A stretch of DNA of 64,000 nucleotides from Silurus meridionalis (lineage: Eukaryota > Chordata > Actinopteri > Siluriformes > Siluridae). Below, in pieces: positions 1-12,525 of this stretch (position 1 is its first letter; every line of letters begins with the position of its first letter). The notes below the pieces were generated by a model. That model was not told where the DNA came from. It did not search any database and worked only from the letters and a program-made list of their open reading frames with translations. Position numbers and translations under genes: made by a program. The DNA lies in assembly GCF_014805685.1 (NCBI RefSeq), contig NC_060904.1:15280811-15344810 (forward strand), given 5' to 3'.

Positions 1-103
<103 letters not shown>

Positions 104-117
104 GCCTTGCCATCGAA

Positions 118-640
118 AAGCTACGGCCAAAAGTTTGTGGACACCTTCATACACCTTCAAGTAAAGTATCCCCATGTGCATCTCTAAACAAACCATTCCA
201 CATGTAAGCCTTGTTTGTTTTTTTAATGAGATCCACTCTTCTGAGAAGGGCTTCCCACTAGATCTTGGAGACTGGCCGAGGGGGATTTTATGAAAGCATC
301 ATATCATCATATCAGGGGCATTAGGGTGGTTGATGTTTGGTGACGAGGCTTCCAGCATTCCAGTTCATCCTGTATGTGTCTTGGAAAATCAAGGTTGAGC
401 TTAGGGTTCGGTGCAGGATCCTCCATCCTCCACTCTAACACAACCCTAACATACTATGGTCCTCTTTGTGCATAGGGACAGAATCATGCTGGAACACTCT
501 TTATGTCTCTTACTTCCAGTGAAGGAAACCTGTAGTGTGACAGGATACAAAGACAACCCAATCAATTGTTTACTTCCATATTGGTGGGGGAAGAACCACA
601 TACGGGTGTGATGGTTCAGGTCAGGTGATGGAACAAATGA
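118..640. mobile_element. Tc1-like transposon remnant
   Basis: The left edge reads ggccaaaagtttgtggacac, the terminal sequence shared with other copies in this window (near 2470, 55140 and 61250). Later come the family landmarks 'ccactcttctgagaaggg', a 'tggtgggggaagaaccacata' stretch and 'gtgtgatggttcaggtcagg'. No transposase frame survives. From 640 to about 1130 I see no recognisable feature. The family assignment rests on remembered fish Tc1-like consensus sequences. Confidence 0.5.
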
Positions 641-1133
641 TTTTCCATGCGGATGTTTGTAACGTTGAATATAGCTATAAATGGTTTAGTGCAATAGGTT
701 TTTTCTTAATAAAGAATCAATTTTAAATGCACTTGCCACGTTAGTGTGGGGTAAAAAAAAACTTCGGGATATGCTCTTACACGAAAATAACCAGCTTTAG
801 TTCTGATTCAAAATCACTCTGGTTCAAATCATGGATTAATGTTCTTCAACAGAATGTCCCAATTGATTTTTAAAACACAAGCCAGGTGAGTAGGTCTTTG
901 TGACTGAACCTCCTTCTATTCAACCCCAGTAAGATTTATTCTTTTTGCCATCTTGAACCAAAGTCGAGGTCAACAATCACCTTGATCCAATGAGAACACA
1001 AATGCTGTGCATTGATCTGATTGAGCACCTAATAGAAAATTTGAAGCGAAAAATTAGACAGCGCTTCACACTCCTTCAACACGATGTGAAAATGTGTCCT
1101 AGTACTAGGATGCTGGTACAACAATCCTGAACT

Positions 1134-1512
1134 GAGCACAACCCTGATGCAAATGTAAAAAAATGTCCAAGTTCATTCAGACAAATGTTTCTTCCCTTTC
1201 ACGACTCGCTTTACATTCCATGTGGAAAAATACAGACCCAATTAGATTTCTATGTTTTTTACCTTTCTTAAACTTTACGCTAGTTTTCTTGTCAGTTTCT
1301 TGATGGTGGTACACGTATCTAGAAATGAGCACAACCCTGATGCAAATGTAAAAAAAAAAATGTCCAAGTTCATTCAGACAGCAAATGTTCCTTCACATAA
1401 TGACTCACTTTACAATCAGTGTGGAAAAATGCAGACCCAATTAGATTTCTCACCTTGTTTTATAAGCCTTCTTGAACTTCATGCGATTTTATTTGTCAGC
1501 TTGTTTGACATA
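1134..1512. repeat. Local tandem duplication of ~190 bp
   Basis: Two adjacent copies begin at about 1134 and 1326. Both contain 'gagcacaaccctgatgcaaa', a poly-A stretch, 'tgtccaagttcattcagaca' and 'cagacccaattagatttct'. The copies differ by substitutions and small indels, so the duplication is not recent. Nothing coding is supported. Confidence 0.8.
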
Positions 1513-2465
1513 TTTAAATATCTGTACTTCATGAGTTTTTTTCAATTCCTTACTGTTCCCAAATCTTTCAGAACCTATTGAAGTAAGCCCAAAAAATGAC
1601 ATGCAAATAAATGTTTTAAAATCTTTTATTTTGTAAGAGAAACAAGGCTTTAAATACACATGTAGTCACAGTAATCTCAAGCAGTCCAATGTCTTCAGCC
1701 CTTTGAGGATGTAGTAGCACTGGTTTGCTTAGAAAATCACTAAGCAAAAGTTCCACTAATGGTGTAACCATGGTGTCCATTTAACTTGGTCAAGAGCTGT
1801 GTCTCAAATCGCAAAATAGTACATGTACTACGTAGTAATCTTTAAAGAAAGAAAAAATAATAGCATGTAAATCATACTTTTTAAGTGGACTCATTCAATC
1901 CAAATATTCAAGATAATGAGGCAGCTTGATTCAAATTGGAATGAAACTAACAAAAATACAAACATAAGTGTGTTCTAGATCTGTAACACTCATGTCATTC
2001 CAACAGTACCTGATATACTGTGATTTTCAGTTTTGCAATGCACTAGATCTAACTTATTTTTTCCTTTCAGGCTTTTGTTTGAATGTTTTGACCCTTGTCC
2101 CTTGCTTTTTCATCTCTCATCTTTCTTTTTACCCCATTTTTGCCCAATTTGCCATTTTACCTTCTCCCACTCACCAGCTATTTCTCCCATAACATGGAAC
2201 CTAACAACCAGAGATGGCGAAAAAGAAAGCATACTTTCTGTGACACAAGTAAAACCACTGCACCTTTCGAACTCCTGCCGGGTCACACTCAGAGTAAAGA
2301 ACCATCTGCCTTCTTCTAAATTATTTTGCTCACAGATGCCCATGTTGCGCTGACTGAAAGCTGAAAGATAATACACCATCCCTGCCAACCATAACCAGTG
2401 CTCTTAGACTCCCAAACCAGTTTCCTAAAATGCAATTCAAGAATTTTATGTAATCTTTGTAAGTC
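1513..2465. other. Non-coding, AT-rich, nothing recognised
   Basis: The stretch holds short frames on both strands, but none shows a family motif or splice structure. It lies 3' of dhdds and may hold part of that gene's 3' flank. A minus-strand AATAAA (seen as TTTATT near 1625) is too distant to assign. Confidence 0.5.
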
Positions 2466-2760
2466 ATACACTATATTGCCAAAAGTTTGCGGAAACCTGG
2501 TCATAAGTTTGGTATGTGCTTTTTGAGTATCGCATTCCACATTTTATCCCGATCTGCTCTAATAATTTCCTCCACTATTCTGGGAAGATGTTCCACTAGA
2601 TTTTGGAGTGTGCTTGTGGACATTTGTGTTTATCAGCCACAAGGGTGTTAGTAAAGTCAGGGACTGATATAAAGTAAGGAGGTCTGGGGGTGTAGTCAGT
2701 GTTGACATTTATCCCAAAGGTGTTCAGAAGGGTTAAGATTTAAAAATAATCAAAAATAGG
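2466..2760. mobile_element. Tc1-like transposon left-end fragment
   Basis: The stretch starts 'actatattgccaaaagtttg' and continues with 'ttccacattttatccc', 'ctattctgggaagatgttcc' and 'agattttggagtgtgcttgt', the order seen in fish Tc1-like elements read from the left end. It stops without a right end, so it is a truncated, non-coding copy. Confidence 0.65.
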
Positions 2761-3173
2761 AAATTCAGGTATGTGATTCAAGACACAGCTCAATAGTGAC
2801 ATATTAGAGCTACACATTCATAACTCGCACACCTCAAAGATGTTAAAATCGATGTTGACATCTAGTTTTAAATACCTAGTTTTGAGAACCATCTTTAAGA
2901 CAAAGTTGAATAGCTCAAATCCCCATAAAACGGGGTACATCATCCGTGTTGTCGAAACTATGTACAAATTTGTTAATTTATAAAAAATCTTCTTACTTTC
3001 TTGGGATTTGGAACCACATCTACAGGCAGCCATGTTGGACTCAGCACCACAGCCCTACACAATGCTTCTCTGATTTGACACAACCAATGGGATCGGAATT
3101 AGCCACCAAACTATATCAGACAAGTTGGAAGCAGTTAGTGATTCAGGACTGGATAATTTTTAACAATCAAAGT

Positions 3174-6100
3174 TTAAGCAACAGCAGTCAGGCTGCTCAT
3201 TTGCTCAAAGAAATTGTCTCTTTTCTGTTGAAGGGCGCTGAGGAAGCGGCTCACTCGCTCCTCTCGGCCAGCCGTATAGCTTAGCAGTGCTGAGTGACGA
3301 GAGTGGGCGTCTATGGGCTTGCCGTTTCTGCCCTGCCGAAGAAGTTCGGCTACACACGAACGATCGGACTCCAGCTGCTGCGCGGTTTCAGCCTCTTTGT
3401 GCAGCTCCCGTGCTTTCTAGAACATAACATGACACCACACATTGCATTTAAAGGTAAGCCATAAAGGTAAAGGTGCTTTTAACTCCTCACATGTATGTTA
3501 CAGCACAATGAAATTCTTTCTTCTCATATACCTGCAATGTTAGGAATTAGGGGTCAGCGTGCAGGGTGATACAGTGACCCTGGAGATCAGAGGGGTAAGG
3601 TCCTTGAAAAAGGGCCCAAGAGTGGCAGCTTGGTGATACCGGGTTTAAACCCCCAACTTTCCTGTCAGTAACCCAGAACCTTAACCACCGAGCCACTTTC
3701 CCTAATGGCCACGTTGGTTTGAATGAGAGAGCTCACTCGAAAGTGCTAATAAATGCAGGTCCAAATATAAATTTTTTTACTTCACATCCTTACTTAAAAA
3801 AAACCCCAAAACAAAGCAGAACCATAGTATTTTCTGCAATTGATGAACAAAGTGATCTATGAGGTGGTATCAAAAAGTTAGAGACTAATGGTGCTAACCG
3901 GTGCTATTCTGACCATGTGCTTTACCACATCTGTAAATTGATCATGGACAGCAAGTTAGAACGAAGAGCAACGTAAAATTCTGCGTGAAACTGGGCAAAT
4001 CTGCCACAATGACATGACATACGGCGATGCTGCAATGAGTCGTCCGAGAGTGTTTTGAGTGGCACGTGCACTTCAAGAGCGGAAGATCATCACTAGATGA
4101 CGAGAGATCAGGAACACCTTCAACAAGCTCAATCCCTCAAAATGTCGAAACCATTCAGCAACTTGTGCATGATGATCATCGGAGAATAATCCACATGGTC
4201 TTACTTGACCACAGGGCCACCCTATTCACCAGACTTGGATCCTGTGGACTTCACCCTCTTCCCAAAAAGGAAGATTCAGCTCAAAGTTTATTTGACACCA
4301 TGCGGAGATCCAGCGTGAAATGCAGGAAGGTGCTTTACACGCTACAAAGAGAAGACTTTCAGGACACATCGCAGAAGTAGAAGGAATGCTGGGAGCTTTA
4401 TACAGAGCTAGTCTCGAAACGTTTTGATACCACCTCATATCTGTCGCAACGATTAATGCTCTGGTTTGCTGATCAGAAGGTCGGAGGTTCAAGCCACCGC
4501 ACCACCAAGCTTTCCACTGTTGAGGAACCTCTTCTGCTCAAAAGGCACCGTATCGTGGTTTACCCTGTGCTCTAAACCAAACTTCCAAACAAGCTGGGAT
4601 ATATGCACTCTGCTTAATGTACAAGTGACAAATAATTTTCCTGGTTGACAGGCTGCCGTCTTACCTGAATAGAGCGGTAGTTCAGCTGGTACTGCAAAAC
4701 TGCCTCACAGAGATTCCAAAAAGAGTATTCTGGCCACAGGACAGACTGGAACACTATGCAAGAGTGAGACGTCTGTGGAAAGGGAAGGAAAGGTTATATA
4801 ATTAGTGTCCATTCCCTTAATGACACATTGCAGATATATGATTTGAGGTCTCACAAAACTGATAATGGATAAAAATTACATTAATTTAGTTTATAATTTA
4901 GAAACAAAATGCTGTAGAACATTCAGTTCTGGTTGGTCAGGAGAATTTTATGACAGAAATTACCTTCTGCAATCATTAGATCAGCATACTCAATATAATA
5001 TATGGATGTCTAGTATGTGTAAAAAATGTGAGATGTTTATTAAGCATTTTTAAAAGGAATCTCCAGTCCCACTGCTTTATTTAGTTAGAAGTAATGCTGC
5101 AACAACTAATTGAAAATAAAATTCGTTGTCAACGAATGGCGTTATTGATTAGTTGGACTGCTCAAGTAACGGTTTAGCGTAACGGCGAAATGGCGGAGAG
5201 TTCAGGGTCAACCGGCAGCAGGAAAAAAGTGTGCGTCACGGATGAAGGCAAAACATCAGCACGGTAAGAAAAAAACTGTATTACCTCATCATGTGAAAAT
5301 GGTATAGTTTAATGGAGTGCTATTGTGTAAACTGTTTTCTAACTTCGGGACAGTCGCACTGGATCTGTTCTGGAGTCACTCGCGAACGTCGAGTAGTATC
5401 CCATAGTGATGCATCGAGCATCACATAGTGATGGATTCAATTTAAACTGTGCGAACAAACACTAAATCTAGAAGCAGCAATAAACGATAAAAATCTTCCC
5501 TGTTAGCTTGCTGCGTTTCTCCGTTCCATTCTCTTTTTTGATAGCATTTGTCTACTACAACAGTAATTTACTGCAGCTTTACTACGTTCAAATGCTTGTT
5601 TCTTAATGTGTGTATATTCAAGTTATGCATATATTATTTAATGATTATACAAGATTAAATGTATTATGTATTCTAGATATCTTTATAAAATGTCTGTGAA
5701 TTTTTCTTTTTAACAAAAATTGTCAAAACAATGTCGTATTATATTTTATATTGATATTTTAAACATGGTGGTCAACTTGCCATCTGTAATTATCATTAAA
5801 ACAATACAAATGTTGATCAACACAAATTGCTTCACTTTGTATACTTAAATGTGTTTTGAATTTTTTATTTTTTTTTACAAAAAGAAGCAAAAGAGCATGA
5901 ATTAATTTGTTCAAAGGAGAAACCCCTCATGTACACCACTATAAGCTTTATAAAATGTCAAAACTAAATGTGTGACTTGTGCATATAGTTATAATAAGCA
6001 AACTTTTTATTTTATTTTTTAAATCTAATTAATCAGAAAAAAAGAACATCCGATTAATCGATTAAGTTAGTTGCAGCCTTAGTCAGAAGTAAAGCAGTTT

Positions 6101-7707
6101 TCTTACTTAGTTTTTTTTTTTTTTACATGAAAAATTGACAAAAAAGACTGATAAAGGAACAATTGTTAATACATCATGTGTTTTAAAAAAAAAAAAAAAA
6201 AAAATTACATTTATCTCATTCATACAACTAAGCAGCTATGGGGTTAAGGGCCTTGCTCAGGGGCCCAGGAATGGCAGCTTGTTGTGGTTTCACAACCTTC
6301 AGATCCAAAGTCTAATACCTGATCTCACTAATGCGCCTTAGGCTGAATGAACACAAATCCCACAACTACGCTACAAAATCTAGTGAAGAGCCTTCCCATA
6401 AGAGTATTATTGTACCATCAATGAGGAACTTAACAAATCTATCTGGTTGTGATGGTAAGGTGTCCAAAAACTTTTGACTGTACAGTGTATGGTTACCCCG
6501 ACCCATGTTTTTTCCATACTACCCATCTAGAAATCACTGGACCAAATGTGGAAGAAGATGAAGTTGACAACAGGTGGTGGGGGGTTGGGGTTGGGGGAAA
6601 GAAGTCCTATCAACCTGACACTTATTGACAGTCACCAAAATGCTTTGCTTCTCATTTGCATAAAGTTAAATCCTAATCTCTGAGGCGTTCCTGGTCATGG
6701 TACTTCCTGGATCTTTTGCTGACAATAACTATAAAATAATAGATTCAATCCATTTTGAATAAGGCTGCAACATAACAAAATGTGCTAAAATGTGGAAATA
6801 ATTTAGCGCTGTGAATACTTTGGATACTCAAATACATTTGAAGGTAAATATCTTGTGAAAGTTTAAAGGGAGCACTTTTACAGGAGTAATATTTTACCTA
6901 GTGCACCTCTACTTTAGGTCAAGTTAATTGTTTGTGTACTTCGTCCAACACTGTTATCTACATACAATTCTGAAAGAGCAAGAATGCGGTCAAATTTACC
7001 TCAGGAACCTGCCCAGATGCACAGAAACTGGATGTAAATTGGATGTGTGGGTGGGGTTAATTTGGGATAATGCAAGTACAAGTTAGATCCCATGACATTG
7101 CTTGCAGTATTGTTTACATTTCTTAAAAAAACGTATAAAAGGTTTGGCGGTCTGGAAATTCAGTTTGGTTTCTGTAGGCTTCCGTACCTGCCAGAGCAAG
7201 AAGTCGCTGAGGCGCACCTCTCCAGAAGTGCGGATGAGGAGATCAGGGTTGGGAGAGTTGCTGGTGTACAGACACTGGCTTAACAGCGCTTCTGATACAT
7301 CACTAGAAGAAAAAAAAGAAGTAAACTTTACATTTTCATTTGATAAAATTAAAATAAACTAATTTTTCTCATCGTAATACTCATTTTAACATAATTATAG
7401 ACAAGTGTGTGTGTTTGAGTGCTAAATGTATAATACGTGTAGGTCAGTTTGAGAGCTTGTACAGTTTCCTCAGTTTTTAATTTGGTCCACAGACACACAG
7501 CAGGTGACAGAATGTAAAAGTGCGTTACAGAAAGTGATAAATTAGCTGATGGTGATTGAGATCTGTGTTTGGTCCTGATTGATACATGATCAATGCAGTG
7601 ACTTGAACCTTTAAGCTTTCAGCATTTCTGTGGAAATATGTAGCATTAAAAAAAAGAAAGAGAGAGGCAGAGAGCTACAGACACTAGAGAGATTAAGAGA
7701 TAGAGAG

Positions 7708-7777
<70 letters not shown>

Positions 7778-8448
7778 CAGTATTCTGGAGGGAAAAGTGA
7801 TAGCAAAAGAAAGGGAAAAGAAGGATGATAGATAGTGTGAGAGAGAAGAAGCGAGGGAGTATGAAAGGAAAAGAGACTCACTGTATGTTAATAAAAAGTG
7901 AGAAAGATGGAAATGGTGGGAGGGAGGGAGGAGACAGAGAGAGAGAGAGAGATGTGAGGAAGCATGAAAATGTAAGACAGCAAGAGATAAGAGAAAGAGA
8001 CCAGGTACATGTGAATAAGAAAGAGAGAGAGAAAGATGGGGAGGAAAAAGAGATAGGTAGGGGAAGAAAGATGATGGAGAGAGTAGCAGAGGGAAGTATG
8101 AGAGAGAAAAACAGCAAGAGATAGGGTAAAGAGACTCCATGTATGTGAAAGAGAGAGAAAGAAAGAGAGAGACAGGAGGGAGGGAGTAAGGGAAAAAAAG
8201 AATGCAAAAGAAAGAGTGAGAAAAAAGCGATGGAGTATGAGAAAGAGAGCGAAAGATAAGGTAATAAACTGTGTATGTGAAGAAAGAGAAAGTGTGCAAA
8301 AAGTTTGCAAGAAAGTTTGCAAGTGTGAAAAAGTGAGAGAGGTAGGGGTGAAAAGGATGATGTAGAGATAGTGAGAGAGGAAGTAGGAAAGAGAAAGACA
8401 GTATAATATGAGAGAAATAAACTATGAGAGAGAAAGGAAAAGAGAAGG

Positions 8449-8508
<60 letters not shown>

Positions 8509-8791
8509 AAGAAAGATGTAAGAGAAAGAGTTGAAGAAAGAGGAAGTGAGGGATTTTAAGAAAGAAAGACAGCAAAATATGAGGGAAAGTTGAGAAAGAA
8601 AGAATGGAAGAAAGAAAGAAAGAAAAAATCGAAGAGGCAGAGAGCTACTCGGAAACAGAGGAGAGGAAAAGTGAGAGCAAACAGAACATGGAGGCAAAAA
8701 AAAAAAAAAGAGGGACAATGGGAGACCAAGAAACAGACAAAAAGAAAGGAAGCAAAAAATGAATAGGTAACGGGAAAGACAGAAAAAGAAC

Positions 8792-8844
<53 letters not shown>

Positions 8845-9888
8845 AACGTGTGAGTGAGTAAAACATGTTACTGCTGAAACTTGAGAACTTTTGCAGTCTG
8901 TCACCTCATATTGCTGCTTTTTTCATTCTTGCAGGAAAACTAAAATTGCATCTCAGTGTCTATTTTTGACCCTGAATTTAAAACGTTACTGCAGTTGGAT
9001 TGCTTGAAGCAAGTCACCCAGATAGAGGGCTTTCTATCACATGCTCATGCTTCAGAACTATTCATAAACCAGAAATCATGGCATCTCAGTGTGACGTTAC
9101 CTCACTATCACCCAGCACAGTAATCTACAGAGACGGAGTATCGCTAGAATTATTATGATTACAGGGGAAGTTCAGATATTTTCAAACATCTGCATTATAG
9201 TACATGTCTTTTCATACAGGACTACAATAAGAATCAATAATGTGGGGGGGGGGTAATTACCTGGACTTTATGAGGCCCTGCTCGGCTCCCCAGGCCATCT
9301 CTCGGACTGCATTTGCGATTTCATAGCGTGATGTATACGCAAAGCAAACGTTTAAAAAACACCTGTCAGAAAACAAGAAATTATTTATATACACACAGGT
9401 AGTCCTCTACTCAAGATGGAGATAACGGACGACTCCATATCGTCAAAAATATCCTATGACTGTGACAGTCTTTCCTGCTTCATGCTGGTTTATAATTTTC
9501 ATTTTCTGCTCTAAACTGATGGCTTTCCTCTTCTTTTTTCCACTACAACAGGAGACATAATTTGGCGCTTGGAAGACTTGCAGTTTGAAACCGTTTGAAA
9601 TCGAAAAACACACACTGAGACAACTTAACTCTGTCGACCACTAGCGAGAGATGGGGTATCTCACAGGGTAGAGAGATGCGCTCATTCCAACTGCGCGTCC
9701 GATGTATCGTACATCGTTTGCTGCTGCCTGTTGCATGGAATTTTAAATATTTTGACAATTTTGTCGTAACGCTCTCGTCATCATAAGATGGAAAAATCGC
9801 AAGTTGAACCATCGTAACTCGGAGACCATCTGTAATTTATTTATTAATTACAGATGGTCTCCGAGTTACGATGGTTCAACCATCGTAT

Positions 9889-9978
<90 letters not shown>

Positions 9979-10425
9979 ATATATTAAAAAAAATAAATAA
10001 AAAAAAACCCTAACGTGAACTGAAGATCTCAGCTTAGTTTCTTATTCAAAGCTACTGTATGTTCTTACTTGGTGTGTGCTCTAGTCGAAACCACAGCTTT
10101 GGCAATGACATGCTGGAGATCTTCAGGAAGTAGCGTGAGGTCTCCCAATACCCGAATACACACCCCATGCTTCTCGAGGTTCTCTCTAGAATAAAAAAAA
10201 GCCCAAAACAAACACACATGGAGTCTGGATATGTTGTGTATAACCAGCATCTATTACACAATGTGAGTTTAGCCAGACTCACTGCTCATCGAGCAGCCGG
10301 AGGAACTTCTCTTTAGCCAGCTCCATCAGGCCATTCACTTCCTCTTTGGAGCGTTTAAAGTTCTCTATGCTGAAAGCGTACACTGTTACCTCGTGGATGC
10401 CCAGGTTTAGACACCATCGAAGAGC

Positions 10426-10487
<62 letters not shown>

Positions 10488-12319
10488 AAGAATATCTAAA
10501 GGAAATGATGTAATCTTGGTAATCACATTCTGCTAAAGATCCTTTCAGTACCTTCTACACTTTACATTCACAAAATTAAGTCATTGTGTGTTTAATTTAA
10601 GAGAACATTGTCAATGTGGTAGTATGTATGCATGTTTTTCGAGGAATTTCATTTGCCACATAACAAATTTTTTTGGCTGATTTTCCCGGTCTCTTATAGG
10701 AACTTATAGGAAATAGTTTTTATGGAGTTTAATGTTGAAACAATAAAATGTATTAATAAAAATATAATTATGAATTATAAAGTGAAGTAAAACGTTTAAA
10801 CAGTACAGTACTGTGTACATAAAATAGCTTTTTTTTTCGTTTATTGTGGTTTTTCATTTATTGCGGGAGATTTTAGAAATTAACCACCGCGATAAATGCA
10901 TTATATATCATTTTTATATTTTTTTTATATTATATATAACCTTTTGCACTGTTGTACAATGTACCTACCTCATATTGCTAATTTATGTCTCGTATTTCTC
11001 TACATATATTGTGCCTTACACACATTTGTGAACAGTTTTTTAAAGATCTTATATACATATTTTTTTTACTGTATTCGCTCAACATATTCTGCACTTGTTT
11101 CACTGCCCACAGCCTTTATATTAATTTGTTGTTCATATATTTAAATATTCATCTGCACTTGCATCCATTTGTACAATTAATGTATGTATGTATGTATGTA
11201 TGTATGTATGTATGTATCTATGTATCTATCTATATCTATCTATCTATCTATATATCTAAATGTGTTTATATTGAATCAAAAAAAGATTTGCAATCAATGT
11301 GATCAAATAAAGTAGTTTGGTTATATTTTTACAAATGAAGGGTAAATCTGCTTTTTACAGGTTTAAATAATTAAAGAAATGAAGGGGAAAAATAAAGTTA
11401 AAGAATTGCAATTTCAATACTTTCACTAATTGTGATTATTATTTAAGATTATTTTTTTTTTTTCTTTTAGGTTTGTCACATTTCTCACACATCACTTTGC
11501 AAACTGTTCAAACTGGGTTTTTGGCGGGAAAAGATTCGCCTTCCAAAAGTCTCTCACAGCCGGGGCTGAGACGTGACAAAACAAAAACTTCCCTGAAAAC
11601 GGAGCCACACCCACATTCTTTTATTCATTTTGTGTAAAACACTTAAAAAACAGGCCCAACAACTAATGGTGGTTCTGCCAGCCATTTTATGAAAACGTGG
11701 ACCTGTAAAGCAAGAAGTTGATATAATGCTCGGCAGGAGATCCCAGTAACCAACCCACTCCATTTTAAAGTTCTACACAAGGAGTAAGACACATGGGATA
11801 TTTTGTTATAGGAAACTCTAAAACATGTCCTTATTTATTAATGAATGACGCCTGGTGCTTTTCCTCCATTTATAATTACACCTAATAAAGGTTTTAAATG
11901 ACTCACTTCAGCCAGTTTGTCGAAGCCCTGAGTGTGGCCTTTCTGTCTTTCCACGTGTTTCTTACGCGCATAACGTCTGTTCCCGTCCATAATGAAGGCC
12001 ACGTGTTTGGGCATCGGTCCTGCCTTTGGACAATCATAAGCACACCGTCAAGGGAATCAGACAAGACAAACGATTGTTAAATGTCCCATATTTAAGAGTT
12101 ACATTTTTATAAATGATACATTTCTTTTTATTCAAGACTGTTTATGAGAGAATATTATAGGTGAGGTGAGCCAAATGCACTAACTGACTAAAAAGAGCCT
12201 TAATTTCCCATTACATGATCAGAAGGTAATTAAAAACAAATGAATAAATAAATCACCTTTAAGATGTTGGCAGAGAGCCTTTCAAGAAGGCTTAATTCTC
12301 CTTCACGGATCCAAGACAT
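3174..12319 (-). CDS. dhdds: Dehydrodolichyl diphosphate synthase catalytic subunit
   Basis: This gene encodes the catalytic cis-prenyltransferase subunit. With NUS1/NgBR at the ER membrane it extends farnesyl diphosphate to the polyprenyl diphosphate used for dolichol and N-glycosylation. The coding exons are complement(12257-12319, 11907-12023, 10283-10425, 10069-10185, 9261-9362, 7188-7302, 4665-4772, 3174-3416). They sum to 1008 nt, or 335 residues; human is 333. All introns are GT-AG and all phases join. The first coding exon starts exactly at the ATG behind a CACACTTAG acceptor and reads [10 protein letters not shown]. Exon 2 carries [10 protein letters not shown], with catalytic Asp34 and Lys42, the human retinitis pigmentosa K42E site. 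Exon 3 has [12 protein letters not shown], exon 6 [14 protein letters not shown], and exon 7 SHSCIVFQ and LWPE. The last exon encodes the charged C-terminal helix and is the least conserved. The 3' UTR end was not located. The identification is secure. Confidence 0.96.
3440..3715 (-). mobile_element. tRNA-derived SINE (copy 1)
   Basis: Read on the minus strand, it begins with a tRNA-like head (gtggctcggtggttaaggtt, then the B-box-like gggggtttaaaccc). It continues 'caccaagctgccactcttgg' and 'aatttcattgtgctgtaaca'. It abuts the last dhdds exon in intron 7. The same family recurs near 4450, 6240, 30090, 37670 and 55210. Confidence 0.75.
3858..4440 (+). mobile_element. Mariner-family element, internally deleted
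   Basis: The terminal inverted repeats match perfectly (tgaggtggtatcaaaa at the left, ttttgataccacctca at the right) and are flanked by TA on both sides, the mariner target duplication. Inside, broken frames recall mariner transposase: [18 protein letters not shown] near 4078-4130 (helix-turn-helix linker region), then a remnant of the catalytic C-terminal part near 4220-4380 ending in a DFQD motif. At about 580 bp it is less than half the length of an autonomous element and cannot encode a working transposase. It lies in dhdds intron 7. Confidence 0.8.
4441..4650 (+). mobile_element. tRNA-derived SINE (copy 2), diverged
   Basis: The stretch contains 'ctgatcagaaggtcggaggt', 'ttcaagccaccgcaccacca' and 'aagctgggatatatgcactc' in the SINE order. 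It sits between the mariner remnant and dhdds exon 7, ending 15 bp from the exon 7 donor. Confidence 0.65.
5092..6081. mobile_element. hAT-type transposon remnant with transposase first exon
   Basis: The ends read taatgctgcaac and gttgcagcctta, near-matching inverted repeats of the common fish hAT type. They are flanked by 8-bp direct repeats gttagaag/gtcagaag (7 of 8 match). At 5190-5263 an ATG frame begins [13 protein letters not shown] and runs to a consensus donor (CG|gtaagaa). This fits a transposase first exon whose downstream exons were deleted; that reading is inference. The remaining ~750 bp is AT-rich and non-coding. It lies in dhdds intron 6. Confidence 0.7.
6225..6490. mobile_element. 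SINE fragment next to a Tc1-like right end
   Basis: Positions 6238-6338 are a minus-oriented piece of the window's SINE family ('ggggttaagggccttgctca', 'ggcagcttgttgtggtttca'). Positions 6340-6490 end in 'aggtgtccaaaaacttttga', the right terminus of the Tc1-like family whose left terminus appears near 2470. From 6490 to 7187 I see nothing further. Confidence 0.55.
7645..8845. repeat. ~1.2-kb GA-rich (polypurine) tract
   Basis: Almost all bases on the plus strand are A or G. Perfect (GA)n blocks lie at about 7705-7771, 8452-8503 and 8797-8840, joined by degenerate GA/GAAA sequence. It lies in dhdds intron 5, so in the dhdds pre-mRNA it is a long pyrimidine tract. Long apparent frames here encode only Ser/Leu/Phe-rich low-complexity sequence and are not genes. 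Confidence 0.95.
9398..9880. mobile_element. MITE-like element ending in a perfect hairpin
   Basis: The left edge caggtagtcctctactcaag resembles the inverse of 'gagttacgatggttcaac' at the right edge, suggesting a terminal-inverted-repeat MITE of about 430 bp. The last 35 bp (9803-9837) are repeated in perfect inversion at 9846-9880 around the 8-nt loop tatttatt. A related end is found at 31165-31200 in ago1. The superfamily is uncertain. Confidence 0.6.
9889..9977. repeat. (TA)n microsatellite
   Basis: About 40 TA units directly follow the hairpin in dhdds intron 4. Confidence 0.95.
10428..10485 (-). repeat. (GA)n forming the acceptor tract of dhdds exon 3
   Basis: On the minus strand this is a pure (CT)n of about 58 nt that ends directly in the CAG acceptor of exon 3 (exon start 10425). 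The microsatellite therefore serves as the polypyrimidine tract. Confidence 0.9.
10486..11906. other. dhdds intron 2: AT-rich, MITE-like end and (TGTA)n
   Basis: Positions 10835-10895 contain 'ttattgtggtttttcattta' and 'accaccgcgataaatg', resembling the end of a DNA-transposon MITE; a similar fragment lies at 18355-18385. A (TGTA)n/(TCTA)n array covers 11178-11262. Nothing else was recognised. Confidence 0.5.
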
Positions 12320-12525
12320 CTAAGTGTGAGAAGTAGGTTTGAATAAGAACATTAACGCCAAAACAAAAAGATTTTTAACATTAATGACAGAACCCCAAAA
12401 CATTTTATTTGACCCACACATTAGCCTTTGTATTTCCTTTGGCTGGATTTTGGGTACTGTTTCATAACACTATGGGAATGTTCATAACTGGTCACTATTA
12501 TTCAAAAAACTCAAAATAAGATATA

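Noticed and set aside
7646..8904. Long minus-strand open frames of up to 309 codons
   Set aside because: They translate to Ser/Leu/Phe/His low-complexity sequence from the GA tract inside a dhdds intron. They have no domain and no splice or promoter context.
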